Source of the DNA: Chryseobacterium camelliae
Lineage (GTDB): Bacteria; Bacteroidota; Bacteroidia; Flavobacteriales; Weeksellaceae
DNA: 64,000 nucleotides
Reading direction: 5' to 3'
Assembly: GCF_030818575.1 (NCBI RefSeq)
Contig: NZ_JAUTAL010000001.1
Location: 1,922,001 to 1,986,000 of the forward strand
In this document: positions 42,083 to 51,869 of the stretch, one piece after another
How the letters are laid out: every line of letters starts with the position of its first letter
Position numbering within the stretch: position 1 is the stretch's first letter
Made by a program: the position numbers and the translations under genes
The notes under the pieces: generated by a model
Database searches by the model: none
Seen by the model: the letters and a program-made list of their open reading frames with translations, nothing else
Told to the model about the DNA's origin: nothing

Positions 42083-42379
42083 AATGTATTTTTATATAAA
42101 GATAGCATGATCTACAAGTCGTTCATTACGGAAAACCGCTTTACGCTGTTTAGTATTATAAGCTCCCGCACTTATAAAAGATAGAATAATATAAGCCTGA
42201 CTTCATATGGCTCTCTTTATCAGCGAACAACCATTTCTACGCATCCCAATGAGGTGAAATCTATGAATTTATGATAAAATAACCGCTATCCTCAATTCGG
42301 CTTCAAATAGTTTCGATCCGGATACAGGAAAAGCCATTTTAATACCCATCTTTGTTCTACAAAATATATATAAAACATC

Positions 42380-43153
42380 ATGCAGACAAACGAAAATAAA
42401 GTGGCACTGGTATCAGGTGCCAATACAGGAGTGGGCTTTCAGATTGCAAAAGCCCTTACAGAGAATGGATATAAAGTCTATGCAGGTTCCCGTAATCTGC
42501 AAAAAGGCGAAGCTGCTGTAGAAAAGCTGGGCGAAAAAGCCCAGGCTATCCAGCTGGATATTACCGATCCCGAATCGATCCGTAAAGCAGTACAGACCAT
42601 AGAAAATGAACATGGGTATCTCACATTACTGGTTAATAATGCTGCAGTTTCACACGCCGGCGCATCCGGCCGTACCATGGAAGAAGTTCTTGGATCGCAA
42701 CGCGCCAGCATTGCTTCGATCGACGAACTGAAAACGGTGTGGGATACGAATGTATTTGGGACACTTGCTTTAACGCAGGCATTTTTGCCCTTACTGAAAC
42801 AGGCACCCAGCGCACGCATCGTAACTGTTTCCAGCGCACTGGGGTCTCTTACCATTAATGCAAATCCGGAGAATCCGTACCGTACAAATTTTGATGCCGT
42901 TTACGGTGCTTCCAAAACAGCCCTGAACGGGATATTCCTTTCACTCGCAATTGACCTGGAAAATACCAATATCAAAGTTCATCTTGTGAGTCCCGGATTT
43001 ACGGCTACGGCACTCAACAATTTCCAGGGAACCGATTCTGTGGAAGAAGGTTCAAAGGAACCGATACGGGTAGCTCTGGCAGAAGACCTTCCGACAGGAA
43101 GTTTTACAGGGCCTGCCGACTTCAGCGGAGAAGATCATATTCTCCCTTGGTAA
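42380..43153 (+). CDS. Short-chain dehydrogenase/reductase (SDR)
   Basis: A 257-residue classical SDR. The cofactor motif ALVSGANTGVGFQIA is at residues 9-23 and NNAAVSH near residue 85. The catalytic Ser lies in VTVSSALGSL and YGASKTALN supplies Tyr-x3-Lys. The Arg in YAGSRNLQKG suggests NADP(H) preference. The substrate is unknown. A terminator follows directly; an AraC gene starts 58 bp downstream and may regulate it. Confidence 0.92.
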   Translation: MQTNENKVALVSGANTGVGFQIAKALTENGYKVYAGSRNLQKGEAAVEKLGEKAQAIQLDITDPESIRKAVQTIENEHGYLTLLVNNAAVSHAGASGRTMEEVLGSQRASIASIDELKTVWDTNVFGTLALTQAFLPLLKQAPSARIVTVSSALGSLTINANPENPYRTNFDAVYGASKTALNGIFLSLAIDLENTNIKVHLVSPGFTATALNNFQGTDSVEEGSKEPIRVALAEDLPTGSFTGPADFSGEDHILPW

Positions 43154-43163
43154 TTTCTAACGC

Positions 43164-43197
43164 AAAAACCTACGGCAACGATGTTCGTAGGTTTTTT
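43164..43197 (+). terminator. Intrinsic terminator
   Basis: AAAAACCTACG (43164-43174), loop GCAACGATGTT, CGTAGGTTTTTT (43186-43197), just after the SDR gene. Confidence 0.9.
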
Positions 43198-43210
43198 ATA
43201 CATTTATATT

Positions 43211-44149
43211 ATGAAAAAGAAAGAGGATAAACTGATACGCTTTATATCCATATCCCAAAGCCACCAGGCTTTCGGTCTTCCTGCGCCACAGCATCCGCTG
43301 ATCAGCCTCGTCCATTTCAATGAGGACAATCCTTTCAATACAGGGATGGCACCCATTTATGACATCCTTAGCTTTTATAAAATAACGTTCATCACAAAGA
43401 ATAGCGGAAGGCTGAAATACGGGCGGGATCACTATGATTATGAGGAAGGCAGCATGCTGTTCCTGGCACCCAATCAGCTGGTAGGAAGCACCGAGTACAA
43501 CAGTGAAACCTACTGCTACATTCTGCTGATCCATCCTGACTTCCTGCTGGGACACCCCATAGCCAATAAAATAAAGCAATACGGTTACTTTTCCTATTCA
43601 TTCAATGAGGCCCTGCACGTTTCAGACTCAGAGAAAAAGATCATCATTTCCATATTTAAGATTATGGAACAGGAACTGAACAGCCGTGTGGATGAGTTCA
43701 GCCAGGAAGTGGTGCTTGCGCAGATCGAACTTTTACTGAGTTACGTCAACAGGTTCTACAAACGCCAGTTCATTACCCGGAAGGTGGTTAACCACAATAT
43801 TCTCGAAAAAGCGGAAAAGATTCTCAATGACTATATCAGCCATCAGGAATCGCTTCATCAGGGACTTCCTACCGTACAGTACCTGTCTGAACGGCTTAAC
43901 ATTTCGCCCGGATATCTGAGCGATGTCCTGCGCTCGGTTATCGGGAAAAATGCCCAGCAGTATATCCGGGAGAAACTTACTGAACAGGCAAAGGTACGGC
44001 TGATGTCCACCGATCTGACGGTTGGTGAAATAGCCTATGAACTGGGGTTTGAGCATCAGCAGTCCTTCAGCAAGATGTTTAAGGCCCAGACCGGTCTCTC
44101 GCCTGTGGAGTTCAGGAACTCATTTAACGGAACTGCGCCAATGAAATAG
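43211..44149 (+). CDS. AraC-family transcriptional regulator
   Basis: A 312-residue regulator with a cupin-like N-terminal sensor (residues about 40-130) and a C-terminal double HTH. HTH 1 is YLSERLNISPGYLSDVLRSV and HTH 2 is VGEIAYELGFEHQQSFSKMF, followed by KAQTGLSPVEFRNS. The start MKKKEDK lies just past the terminator of the SDR gene, whereas the longer in-frame start at 43181 lies inside that terminator. Confidence 0.92.
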   Translation: MKKKEDKLIRFISISQSHQAFGLPAPQHPLISLVHFNEDNPFNTGMAPIYDILSFYKITFITKNSGRLKYGRDHYDYEEGSMLFLAPNQLVGSTEYNSETYCYILLIHPDFLLGHPIANKIKQYGYFSYSFNEALHVSDSEKKIIISIFKIMEQELNSRVDEFSQEVVLAQIELLLSYVNRFYKRQFITRKVVNHNILEKAEKILNDYISHQESLHQGLPTVQYLSERLNISPGYLSDVLRSVIGKNAQQYIREKLTEQAKVRLMSTDLTVGEIAYELGFEHQQSFSKMFKAQTGLSPVEFRNSFNGTAPMK

Positions 44150-44260
44150 CTCAACAGCTCATGAGTAACCCGTTTGAAATGGAGATTCATTTCCGGCTAA
44201 GCGTTCAGTTACCGGCTTGCATGCATAGAAAATTAAGTAAGTACAGATGGGATACCTTGC

Positions 44261-47152
44261 CTAATTTTTCTCTTTCAGATCTTTTGTTATCGTTTTCTCG
44301 GCTGCTTTCGCTTTCTGTTCCTGAGCTTCTTTTTCTTTGCGCTGCTGTCTCCTGGTCTTCTTCTCGGCACGCCTTTCCTGGCGGATGACTTTATTGGATT
44401 TTTGATTGTAGAGTGCGTCAATGATTCCCTGCCCGGTTTTACTGAAAATTTTCACTTTCGGCTTTTCGTGCGTTCCGGTAACCACAACAGGAAACCCTAT
44501 GATCCCTCCGGGCAGAATTCCGACCCTGATTCTCAAATCCAGCAATCCGTTAAAGCTGGTTGTCCCGCTGATGGTTGGCCTTAAAATAGAAACTTTAAAG
44601 GTAAACTTGTCTACGTGAATCAAATTGTTCTTGATGTGGGTCTCAATATTCACCCCTTTCATATCGGGATCATTAAATGCTTTTGCTCCGATGTTGTCTC
44701 CTACCGCGGAAAGCATTTTCAGGTTTTTAACTTCCACATCCCTGAGGTTGACGACTCCCCCACCTTCCAGGGACGGATAGATCGGCTTCATATCTTTATC
44801 AAAGTCTCCTTTTAATTTATAGTCCAGGGATACAATGCCTTTGACACTTTTTGCGGCGGTAGCCATTTCACGGACCATATCTATTTCCCGGTAAGCCCGC
44901 TGCACATCAAAATCCCGAACTTTAAGTGCGATATCGTAATTTGCGGTTATCGGGGATTCATCCTGATAGCGTGCGTCAATATTCATCCTGCTTCCTACTA
45001 CGTTGAGTGAGGTATTTTTAAGATATACCTGCCCTTTGTCAACAGAGGCCAGACCGAATACATTACTAAGCTTCAACCCTTTAAATTCAACCGTTTTTGC
45101 ATCCGCTTCCAAAGAAACGTCCAGGTTTTTAGGGACAATAACCACTCCGCTGCTATTAGGATTTTCCGCTTTTGCATAATCCACTTCTATGGCTTTGTCA
45201 GCATTGTCACCGTTTTTCAGGGCCATGAACTCATCGATTAGGATGTATCCTGATTTCAGTTTAAACTTGCCATGAAGCATCCCCTTCCTTTCAATAAAAT
45301 AATTAATGGTATTTAAAAGATATCCGTTTAAGGCGAAATCCGATTTGCCATATGTAGTTAAAAACTTCCTAAACCACATTTTCTCATTCTCAAACTGGAA
45401 ATTCCCTTCTTTGATGTAAAAAGATTTCGGAAGGTATTCCGTGGTGGCTTTTATATTTTTTAAAATTAAATTCCCTCTATTATCCAGCCTGTTATACTGG
45501 CCTGTCGTTGCATAACTCTGTCGCCCGTTCAGGGAAACATCGGCCATAATAAGGCCATTGACATCAAACCCTTTCCTTGCAAATACTTTATAGATTCTTC
45601 CAACGTTCAGGACTCCTTTTGCCCTCACCTTGTACAGGACATCCTCAAAATTCTGTAAATCTGCATTTACAAAAACCGGATTGCCTTCAAAATCAAATGT
45701 AAACGGATGAAGCTGTACGCCCAGGCTTTTGAAGGTTCCATCTGTATTGACAACATTGGCCATGATTTGAATGTCCTTAATAGGATTAGGATAATATTTT
45801 GTTTTCAGCCAGCCGTTTTTCACATTAAGGTAGCCCTGTGTTTTCGGAAACAATTTTTTATCCAAGCTGAAGAGTCCGTTGGCTTTGATATTGGTATCCA
45901 AAAGGCCTTTAACTTCCATATTTTTCAGTCCCAGTGCCTGGCTCAGGGTCTGCAGGTTAACTGCACCTTTTACATCAGCAAATACCTGCATCTCATCTAA
46001 GCCTTTCGTCCTTACCACCGCTTTGAAATTATTGTTTTTACCTAAGTCAAAGCTTAAGTTTTTCAGGTCCAGCCCAAGCTGGTCTGTGTTCAGGTCAGGA
46101 AAGTCCACATTCATATCCATATTAAAATTGTTCATAGGAACGGGGGCTTTTCCACTGGATACAAATCCATCTTTGACCATCAGCCTGGCCTGTAAACGCG
46201 GCTTCAGGTTTTTAGGTTCGCTGAACCTCCCTTTAAGGCTGAAAAACAGATCACTTTTTCCTTCAATCTTGGTATCTTTTGCCCATTCCAGGTATTGCGG
46301 CGGCAAGACAGAAATCATATTGCGGACGGTTGTATTTTCAGAAGCTGCATTGATGTCAAGGTTATAGCCGTCTTTCAGGACGCTCAAAAACCCGGTAAAC
46401 TTCAATGGCAGGTCATTAATTCTCAATTCATTTTTCCTCAGCACGAAAGTCAGTGCATTGGTATTGATCCTGGTGATCAGGTCTGCGTGCAGCGACTTTT
46501 GTTTGGCATAGTACGTCCTGTTTAAGCTGAAATCAAGCTTATCAATATCAAGATAGGTAGTCAGGTCAAAGATATCTTCACTCAAACCGCCTTTACCGGT
46601 ATAATCCAGGCCTCTGGCATCCACCAGAACCCTGGCAGAATGGTCATTGTATTTAATATTCCAGTTCCTTAGCTTAATCAGGTCCAGCTTTATCGAAGTA
46701 CCAGTGCCTGTTGTATCTTTAGGCTTTTCTGAAGGCTTTGCTATGTATACATTATAATTGGCTTCCCCTTTCGAATTGACGAAAACGTTGGCATAAGCAT
46801 CGGTAACATATATTTCATCAATCTTAATCTGTCTGTTAAAAATCAGGTTTTTAAGGTTAATCCCAACAGCAACTTCTCGGGCCGACAGTAATGTATCGTT
46901 CTGAAATGGTTTTGAACCTTTAAGCAGGAAATCATCCGCAGACACGGTAAGCGAAGGAAAATGCCTGAAAAATGTGAGGTGGCTTTTTTTATAATCGAGT
47001 TTCCCGGCAAGATGCATATTGGCAAATATTTTTACCTGTTCCGAAATGGTTCCCGGAAACAATGCAGGAATAATAAATATAAGAAGAAGAACAGAACCCA
47101 CAACAATTCCTGTCCATTTCAGGATTTTTATAATGATCTTTTTAACTTCCAT
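44261..47152 (-). CDS. AsmA-family large envelope protein
   Basis: A 963-residue protein. One N-terminal transmembrane helix (WTGIVVGSVLLLIFIIPALF) is followed by a long beta-rich periplasmic part typical of AsmA/TamB/YhdP-like proteins, which span the envelope and are linked to phospholipid transport and outer-membrane homeostasis. DFLLKGSKPFQNDTLLSA near residue 70 and the C-terminal LDLRIRVGILPGG region fit the AsmA domains. The tail is very Lys/Glu/Gln-rich (RRAEKKTRRQQRKEKEAQEQ). The start MEVKKII was chosen over one 11 codons upstream. Confidence 0.88.
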   Translation of the reverse strand: MEVKKIIIKILKWTGIVVGSVLLLIFIIPALFPGTISEQVKIFANMHLAGKLDYKKSHLTFFRHFPSLTVSADDFLLKGSKPFQNDTLLSAREVAVGINLKNLIFNRQIKIDEIYVTDAYANVFVNSKGEANYNVYIAKPSEKPKDTTGTGTSIKLDLIKLRNWNIKYNDHSARVLVDARGLDYTGKGGLSEDIFDLTTYLDIDKLDFSLNRTYYAKQKSLHADLITRINTNALTFVLRKNELRINDLPLKFTGFLSVLKDGYNLDINAASENTTVRNMISVLPPQYLEWAKDTKIEGKSDLFFSLKGRFSEPKNLKPRLQARLMVKDGFVSSGKAPVPMNNFNMDMNVDFPDLNTDQLGLDLKNLSFDLGKNNNFKAVVRTKGLDEMQVFADVKGAVNLQTLSQALGLKNMEVKGLLDTNIKANGLFSLDKKLFPKTQGYLNVKNGWLKTKYYPNPIKDIQIMANVVNTDGTFKSLGVQLHPFTFDFEGNPVFVNADLQNFEDVLYKVRAKGVLNVGRIYKVFARKGFDVNGLIMADVSLNGRQSYATTGQYNRLDNRGNLILKNIKATTEYLPKSFYIKEGNFQFENEKMWFRKFLTTYGKSDFALNGYLLNTINYFIERKGMLHGKFKLKSGYILIDEFMALKNGDNADKAIEVDYAKAENPNSSGVVIVPKNLDVSLEADAKTVEFKGLKLSNVFGLASVDKGQVYLKNTSLNVVGSRMNIDARYQDESPITANYDIALKVRDFDVQRAYREIDMVREMATAAKSVKGIVSLDYKLKGDFDKDMKPIYPSLEGGGVVNLRDVEVKNLKMLSAVGDNIGAKAFNDPDMKGVNIETHIKNNLIHVDKFTFKVSILRPTISGTTSFNGLLDLRIRVGILPGGIIGFPVVVTGTHEKPKVKIFSKTGQGIIDALYNQKSNKVIRQERRAEKKTRRQQRKEKEAQEQKAKAAEKTITKDLKEKN

Positions 47153-47359
47153 AGAATATTTTTTATTACTTATACTGATTATCATAAATTAAGCCACTTA
47201 TACTATCAATCTGAGCAGCAGGTCACAGGCTGCCACAATCCATACTACGGAATACAAAAGCAATTTGCATTCAATCCTGCTCAAAAAATATCGGGGATTT
47301 CTGATGTACATGAGTATATGAAGCCCATCAGATATCGTATCCATCATGCTTCTTCCTGC

Positions 47360-48199
47360 CTAATTAAGTTCTACAGCATTGTTATTTTCTTTATACTCAT
47401 CCTGTATTTTCCTGGTTCTCATCTTTTCATATTCCGCATCAGAATAAGAGCTTCCGTCAGGTAAAGTGGTTGTAATGCTGGTAACACCATTTCTCTGCAT
47501 GAGGTCCTTCAGTTTAACCAAGGGATCCCTGAGATAATTTTCAACGGCTTTTTTATACTGCATTTCTGTAACAGGGATAAATTTAGACAAGCGGAATTTT
47601 ATGCTTCTGAACTTTTCAATGCCTTTCAGCTCCCAGACATGTTGTTTTTTGGTGTCTTCGATCTTTACAATCAGGCCCGGAAGTCCGCCAAACTTATAAG
47701 GCCCTTCAGCAATGGGAATTTCCTCGGTAAACCAGGCATTATAGGTCCTGCCTCTGTATTCCATCGTCGCAAGCTGGCATTTTTTACCCTGTATTTCATT
47801 CGTTTCTGCCTGTATATGCCAGTTGTATGAAATGTGCTGGATGATTTTAAACCTTTCTCCGCCTAAAGTCTGATAGGTGACCACTTCATCAGACTGCCGG
47901 TTTTTCTGAATGATTCCTCTAACCTTCTCTTTCGGGAAGGTGTTGGTAGAGACTGACCGGTTTGCAGAAGCAATGTCTGACTCATTGTTGCTTGCAACGG
48001 CCGAATCTCTTTTCGTTTTTCTCAGGCTGATGTAGGTTGATTCATTTTTGTCTACAAACAACCCCATCAGTTCAATTTCAGTTTTATCCAGGTGCAAAGA
48101 ATCCGGCCTGAAGGTATATTCATAGGTAAAAGAGTACTTTTGACTGCAAAAGAACAGGGGAATTAAAACAATGAAGGTAAATAATGTTTTCCTGATCAT
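47360..48199 (-). CDS. GLPGLI family protein
   Basis: A 279-residue exported protein with a signal peptide (LFTFIVLIPLFFCSQ). The family signature is intact in PYKFGGLPGLIVKIED (about residues 165-180), preceded by YNAWFTEEIPIAEGP. These proteins are a Bacteroidota-specific group of unknown role, often found as multiple paralogues. It lies upstream of, and on the same strand as, the AsmA gene, but 207 bp separate them. The gap 48200-48693 holds no gene that I can see. Confidence 0.93.
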   Translation of the reverse strand: MIRKTLFTFIVLIPLFFCSQKYSFTYEYTFRPDSLHLDKTEIELMGLFVDKNESTYISLRKTKRDSAVASNNESDIASANRSVSTNTFPKEKVRGIIQKNRQSDEVVTYQTLGGERFKIIQHISYNWHIQAETNEIQGKKCQLATMEYRGRTYNAWFTEEIPIAEGPYKFGGLPGLIVKIEDTKKQHVWELKGIEKFRSIKFRLSKFIPVTEMQYKKAVENYLRDPLVKLKDLMQRNGVTSITTTLPDGSSYSDAEYEKMRTRKIQDEYKENNNAVELN

Positions 48200-48693
48200 G
48201 GTATGTAGCTGTTAAATTAAAAACTCAGCAGGAATCCTGCTGTTGAATATCTCATATAATTTCTAAAAAGCATTTCATTCAACCTGTTTCACGGCTGAGT
48301 TAGAGGCTTTTTTTAACGCCATCCCTGACTTTGAAATTTCACCTCCTGAATGGCAAAGATAACTTATTCTATATGGTCCTTTCCGAAATACAAAAAACCT
48401 GAAATGTAGGTATGTATTTTTTGGTTTTTCCTGAAATTTATTCTCAATCCATATATGCTGCAATGTAAATGCTTTTCTAAAATGCCAATATAAGAAAGTT
48501 AATGACCATAAACGCAAAAGAATGATCAGTAATAAAGGAAAGCAAAAAATAAGACAGGTGATATACGTTCTGTATGAGGATTAAAAGACTGAAGTTATCC
48601 TTAGCCTGATGGTCTGTACATATTTGAATATAAAATAATTTCAGACCTGTTAAGATTTATTGATTACATTTAATCTCACCAATGCATTAAGCC

Positions 48694-49245
48694 ATGCTTT
48701 CAACATTAGACCCTAAAATTTTCAGTAGTATTGAAGAAAATGCAGAGCTTCGTCATTTCAGGAAAGGAGAGAATTTGTTTCATCAGGATGAAGTCTGCAG
48801 AAAAATTTTCTGGATCAGGAAAGGCATCTGCAGGAGTTATTATTTACATGATGGTAAAGAAATCACCACTGAGATTCTTTTTCCCGGAGATTTTATTAAA
48901 TCTGCAAAAAGTTTTGTTCTGGATATCGCTGCCCAGGAATTTGCACAGGCCATTACCGATGTGGAAACCTGGAGTCTTACCAAATCCAGATTCAATGCTC
49001 TTAAGGAGCAGCATCCGGAATTGCAAAAATTAGGTCTGTATCTTGTTGAACTTCACTCTTTGTGGCTTGAGGACCGTTTGTTTCAATTTCAGACACAGGA
49101 TGCAACCACTCTTTACCTTAACCTGATTAAGCGACATCCGGATATGATTAGGACCGTTCCGTTGACCTATATTGCCTCATATCTGGGTATCTCGCTTGAA
49201 ACATTAAGCAGGATAAGATCCAGGATTGCCAAAAATATTATTTGA
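48694..49245 (+). CDS. Crp/Fnr-family transcriptional regulator
   Basis: A 183-residue regulator with a beta-roll (RHFRKGENLFHQDEVCRKIF, then FFPGDFIKSAKSFV) and a C-terminal HTH (PLTYIASYLGISLETLSRIR). It is related in layout to the Crp/Fnr gene at 36776. The DUF2867 gene starts 81 bp downstream on the same strand and is the likely target. Confidence 0.92.
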   Translation: MLSTLDPKIFSSIEENAELRHFRKGENLFHQDEVCRKIFWIRKGICRSYYLHDGKEITTEILFPGDFIKSAKSFVLDIAAQEFAQAITDVETWSLTKSRFNALKEQHPELQKLGLYLVELHSLWLEDRLFQFQTQDATTLYLNLIKRHPDMIRTVPLTYIASYLGISLETLSRIRSRIAKNII

Positions 49246-49326
49246 CCTAAGTCAAATGTTGATCCAGACCGAATATTGATTTTTGTCCTTGTAATTATAA
49301 CAGAACCATAAGAATTACAATCCATA

Positions 49327-49836
49327 ATGATGAAAATTAATACAGTAGCCTTTCCGGAAACATCCGTTCTTTTTCCTGATCGTTTAGTTTATGATTATCA
49401 TGACAGTTTCAGGGCCGATTTTCCAGATATAGAAAATACTACCATCAGTCAGTTGGTGAACACCTTCTTTTCCGGCACTCCCCGATGGATCAAAAATTTG
49501 TTCATATTGAGAAACGCACTGGTAAAGCTCATAGGTCTAAAAGTACCTGAAAATAATTCCGCACCCGTTATGACAAGCAACATCGAATACCAGGTAGGCG
49601 ATGCACTGGGCTTTTTTAAAATCATTCATATGACTCAAAATGAATGCATTTTAGGGGAAGATGATAAACATCTTGATTTCAGGATCTCCATCCTGAAAGA
49701 GAAAGGTACCTTAACGGTAACGACCACCGTACAGTACCATAATATATGGGGACGGTTGTATTTTATTCCTGTAAGCGTATTCCATAAAAAAATTGTCCCT
49801 GCAATGTTAAGAAATACGGTAAGGGAAAAGCAATGA
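49327..49836 (+). CDS. DUF2867 family protein
   Basis: A 169-residue protein. FPDIENTTISQLVNTFFSG, GFFKIIHMTQNECILGEDDK, LDFRISIL and YFIPVSVFHKKIVPAMLR match the DUF2867 family, whose fold resembles START-like ligand-binding barrels; its function is unknown. No signal peptide is present. Its pairing with a Crp/Fnr regulator upstream suggests inducible expression. It is convergent with the alpha/beta hydrolase gene (16 bp apart). Confidence 0.85.
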   Translation: MMKINTVAFPETSVLFPDRLVYDYHDSFRADFPDIENTTISQLVNTFFSGTPRWIKNLFILRNALVKLIGLKVPENNSAPVMTSNIEYQVGDALGFFKIIHMTQNECILGEDDKHLDFRISILKEKGTLTVTTTVQYHNIWGRLYFIPVSVFHKKIVPAMLRNTVREKQ

Positions 49837-49852
49837 TCTTTATTGACAGGCA

Positions 49853-51055
49853 CTAACCATTATAATACCAGAAAGTATCATCCAGCCAGTCAAACATCAC
49901 CTGATGGAAGAGTTCGTGACTGCCTTCCTGGCAATGTTCTTCTGCGCCTTCCTCTTTTGTAAATATACGGATGGTCTTGGGTGATTGGATAGCATGGATC
50001 AGTTCCTGCAACTGATCTTCGGATACGAAATGATCAGACTCTCCCATGGTCAGTAAAACCGGACACTGGATTTTTTCAGCTACGCCACGCAGTGAGGCCC
50101 GTTTCATTTCATCGAAGACTTGATACCGGTGCTTCAGTCCGTAGACCCATTTGCCGTTATTGAGCATCCAGCGGAGATTGGAATTATTTTCCTCAGCGTT
50201 GGCTAAAACAGTTTCCTTCTCTTCATCAGGCAGATCCATTACCGCTTTCAATTGCGGATTCTGGTTAAGTATGGATTCATAGATATCATAGAATACGTTG
50301 AAGGCGATAACGGCTTTTATCCTGTGATCGAAAGCAGCTGCCCGCGGAGCAAAGTATCCTCCTAAACTCATCCCCAGCAAAGCCAGTTTTTCCATATCGA
50401 CATCTTTGCGTTGCTGTACAAAATCCAGCGCAGCACCTACCGGTACCTCTGTGTCATAGCGCATCGTAAGGTTTTGTTTCCGCAGTGCCTCACCCTGTCC
50501 CGGAAGTTCAAAAATAAGACAGTTATAGCCTCTTTTTATCGCAGGAGCTGCGCCGCAGAAATACAGTTCCTGCAAGGTAGAATCATATCCCCCAATGAAT
50601 ACCAGTGTTGGCAACGGCTTATCCGGATCATAGCCGAGCACACCATAAAAATACCCTTTCAGAAAAGTATTTTCATAAGGAATTGCTACCCTTTCAAAAT
50701 AATTTCCATACAGAGCCATTGCTTTTTCAAATGTATATACGCTTTTGCCGAAACTCTCTATCCGGCGTGGATCCGTTCCATCAAGGAAGAATTCTGCGGT
50801 GCGGTAATAATTATGGGCCCGCAGATAAGCCTCTCCGGCGCTTACGGTATGTTTCCCCTCTAAGCAATGGTTGGCAATACGTTCAATACGGCGGGCAGTT
50901 TTCTCCCACTCTTCAAACCAGCTGTTGAAATCCCCTTCTTTGATGCGGTTGGCCGTTGCCAATGCTTCACCAATACTGGCTCCCTGGTATCCTGCATAGG
51001 TTACAGCCCTTAATAATTCAAAAGAAAAAGCCTGGTCGTTAAAATGTAGTTTCAT
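49853..51055 (-). CDS. Alpha/beta hydrolase (DUF1100/dihydropseudooxynicotine-hydrolase-like)
   Basis: A 400-residue hydrolase with a long helical N-terminal cap domain (about residues 1-135) and a C-terminal alpha/beta-hydrolase core. The nucleophile Ser is in LLGMSLGGYFAPR, the Asp probably in MGESDHFVS, and the His near EEHCQEGSHELF. The oxyanion region is FIGGYDSTLQE. Relatives cleave C-C or ester bonds of small cyclic compounds. It is divergent from the MerR gene at 51340, whose operator-like palindromes lie between them. Confidence 0.88.
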   Translation of the reverse strand: MKLHFNDQAFSFELLRAVTYAGYQGASIGEALATANRIKEGDFNSWFEEWEKTARRIERIANHCLEGKHTVSAGEAYLRAHNYYRTAEFFLDGTDPRRIESFGKSVYTFEKAMALYGNYFERVAIPYENTFLKGYFYGVLGYDPDKPLPTLVFIGGYDSTLQELYFCGAAPAIKRGYNCLIFELPGQGEALRKQNLTMRYDTEVPVGAALDFVQQRKDVDMEKLALLGMSLGGYFAPRAAAFDHRIKAVIAFNVFYDIYESILNQNPQLKAVMDLPDEEKETVLANAEENNSNLRWMLNNGKWVYGLKHRYQVFDEMKRASLRGVAEKIQCPVLLTMGESDHFVSEDQLQELIHAIQSPKTIRIFTKEEGAEEHCQEGSHELFHQVMFDWLDDTFWYYNG

Positions 51056-51263
51056 TGTGTTGATATTTATTTAATTATTCAAAAGATATATAATATCAAA
51101 GTTCCGGCTTTGCAACTCATGATCACAGAATGGTTCCGTTCCGGATGCATCCGTTTCCGTTTTTTTGCCGGTATGCTGCTCAGAAAGCAAAATATATGGC
51201 AAGCTGAGCAGATCAATTTTAAACCGATTAAATCTACACGTAATATAATTACATTTACATTAA

Positions 51264-51280
51264 TTGTCGATTATCTACAA
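51264..51280. promoter_or_regulatory. Candidate MerR operator 1
   Basis: TTGTCGATTATCTACAA is a 17-bp imperfect palindrome (TTGT ... ACAA) matching operator 2 in 14 of 17 positions. It lies between the hydrolase and MerR genes. Confidence 0.5.
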
Positions 51281-51320
51281 TTCAAATTTAGAAATTATTT
51301 GGTTATATTTACAACATACA

Positions 51321-51337
51321 TTGTAATTAATCTACAA
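51321..51337. promoter_or_regulatory. Candidate MerR operator 2
   Basis: TTGTAATTAATCTACAA is a palindrome with arms TTGTA and TACAA and a 7-bp centre. It ends two bases before the MerR ATG. Confidence 0.5.
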
Positions 51338-51339
51338 AC

Positions 51340-51642
51340 ATGAAGAGTGAACTGTTAGATACCGATTTCAACTTCTTAGAAAAACTGGTGGTAGGCATAG
51401 GCGAAGTAGCGGAAATTACCGGAATCCCTATACGCCAGATCCGCTACTGGGAAGAAAAAGGCATTATAGAAAGCCTTTCCCAGGAGGGGAAGAACAGGCG
51501 TTACAATTACTACAACATCAAAACAATACTGCTCATCAAAGAAATGCTGGATGAAGGCTACACCCTGGATGCCGCAGCTAAGAAAGTAAAGGCTCGCCTG
51601 GAAATGATAGAAAACACCCTTCAGAAGATCAAGAAAAAATAG
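51340..51642 (+). CDS. MerR-family transcriptional regulator
   Basis: A 100-residue protein consisting of the MerR winged-HTH (VGIGEVAEITGIPIRQIRYW, EEKGIIESLSQEGKNRRYNY) and a short dimerisation helix (AAKKVKARLEMIENTLQKIK). No C-terminal ligand domain is present. Such small MerR proteins often respond to stress or act as simple repressors. It is divergent from the alpha/beta hydrolase gene, and two similar 17-bp palindromes upstream suggest control of both genes. Confidence 0.9.
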   Translation: MKSELLDTDFNFLEKLVVGIGEVAEITGIPIRQIRYWEEKGIIESLSQEGKNRRYNYYNIKTILLIKEMLDEGYTLDAAAKKVKARLEMIENTLQKIKKK

Positions 51643-51702
51643 TTAGATACTTTACGTTAGAACAGAAAACTGCTATGTTTCAGCCTGTCCATACTATTTG
51701 AC

Positions 51703-51852
51703 TGTAGAGGATATTCGGTAGCGGTGAATAACGATCTGAAGTGGGCTACAGATGTAAACTAACATACATATTTCAGTGACAAAAAGAAAGGAAATGATTT
51801 TCTTACTGCCTTATGTAACATTCCGGCTGTTGAAACTGTTATTAAAGTGTAA
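51703..51852 (+). pseudogene. Possible coding remnant
   Basis: In the 227-bp gap before the serine hydrolase, one frame reads NNDLKWATDVN, one stop, then HTYFSDKKKGNDFLTALCNI and on to a stop at 51850-51852. This resembles the tail of a lost gene. The parent is unknown and the call is weak. Confidence 0.25.
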
Positions 51853-51869
51853 ACCATTGACTACTTCTC

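Noticed and set aside
48275..48517. 80-codon minus-strand frame in the gap before the second Crp/Fnr gene
   Set aside because: No ribosome-binding context, no recognised features, and low-complexity composition; treated as chance.
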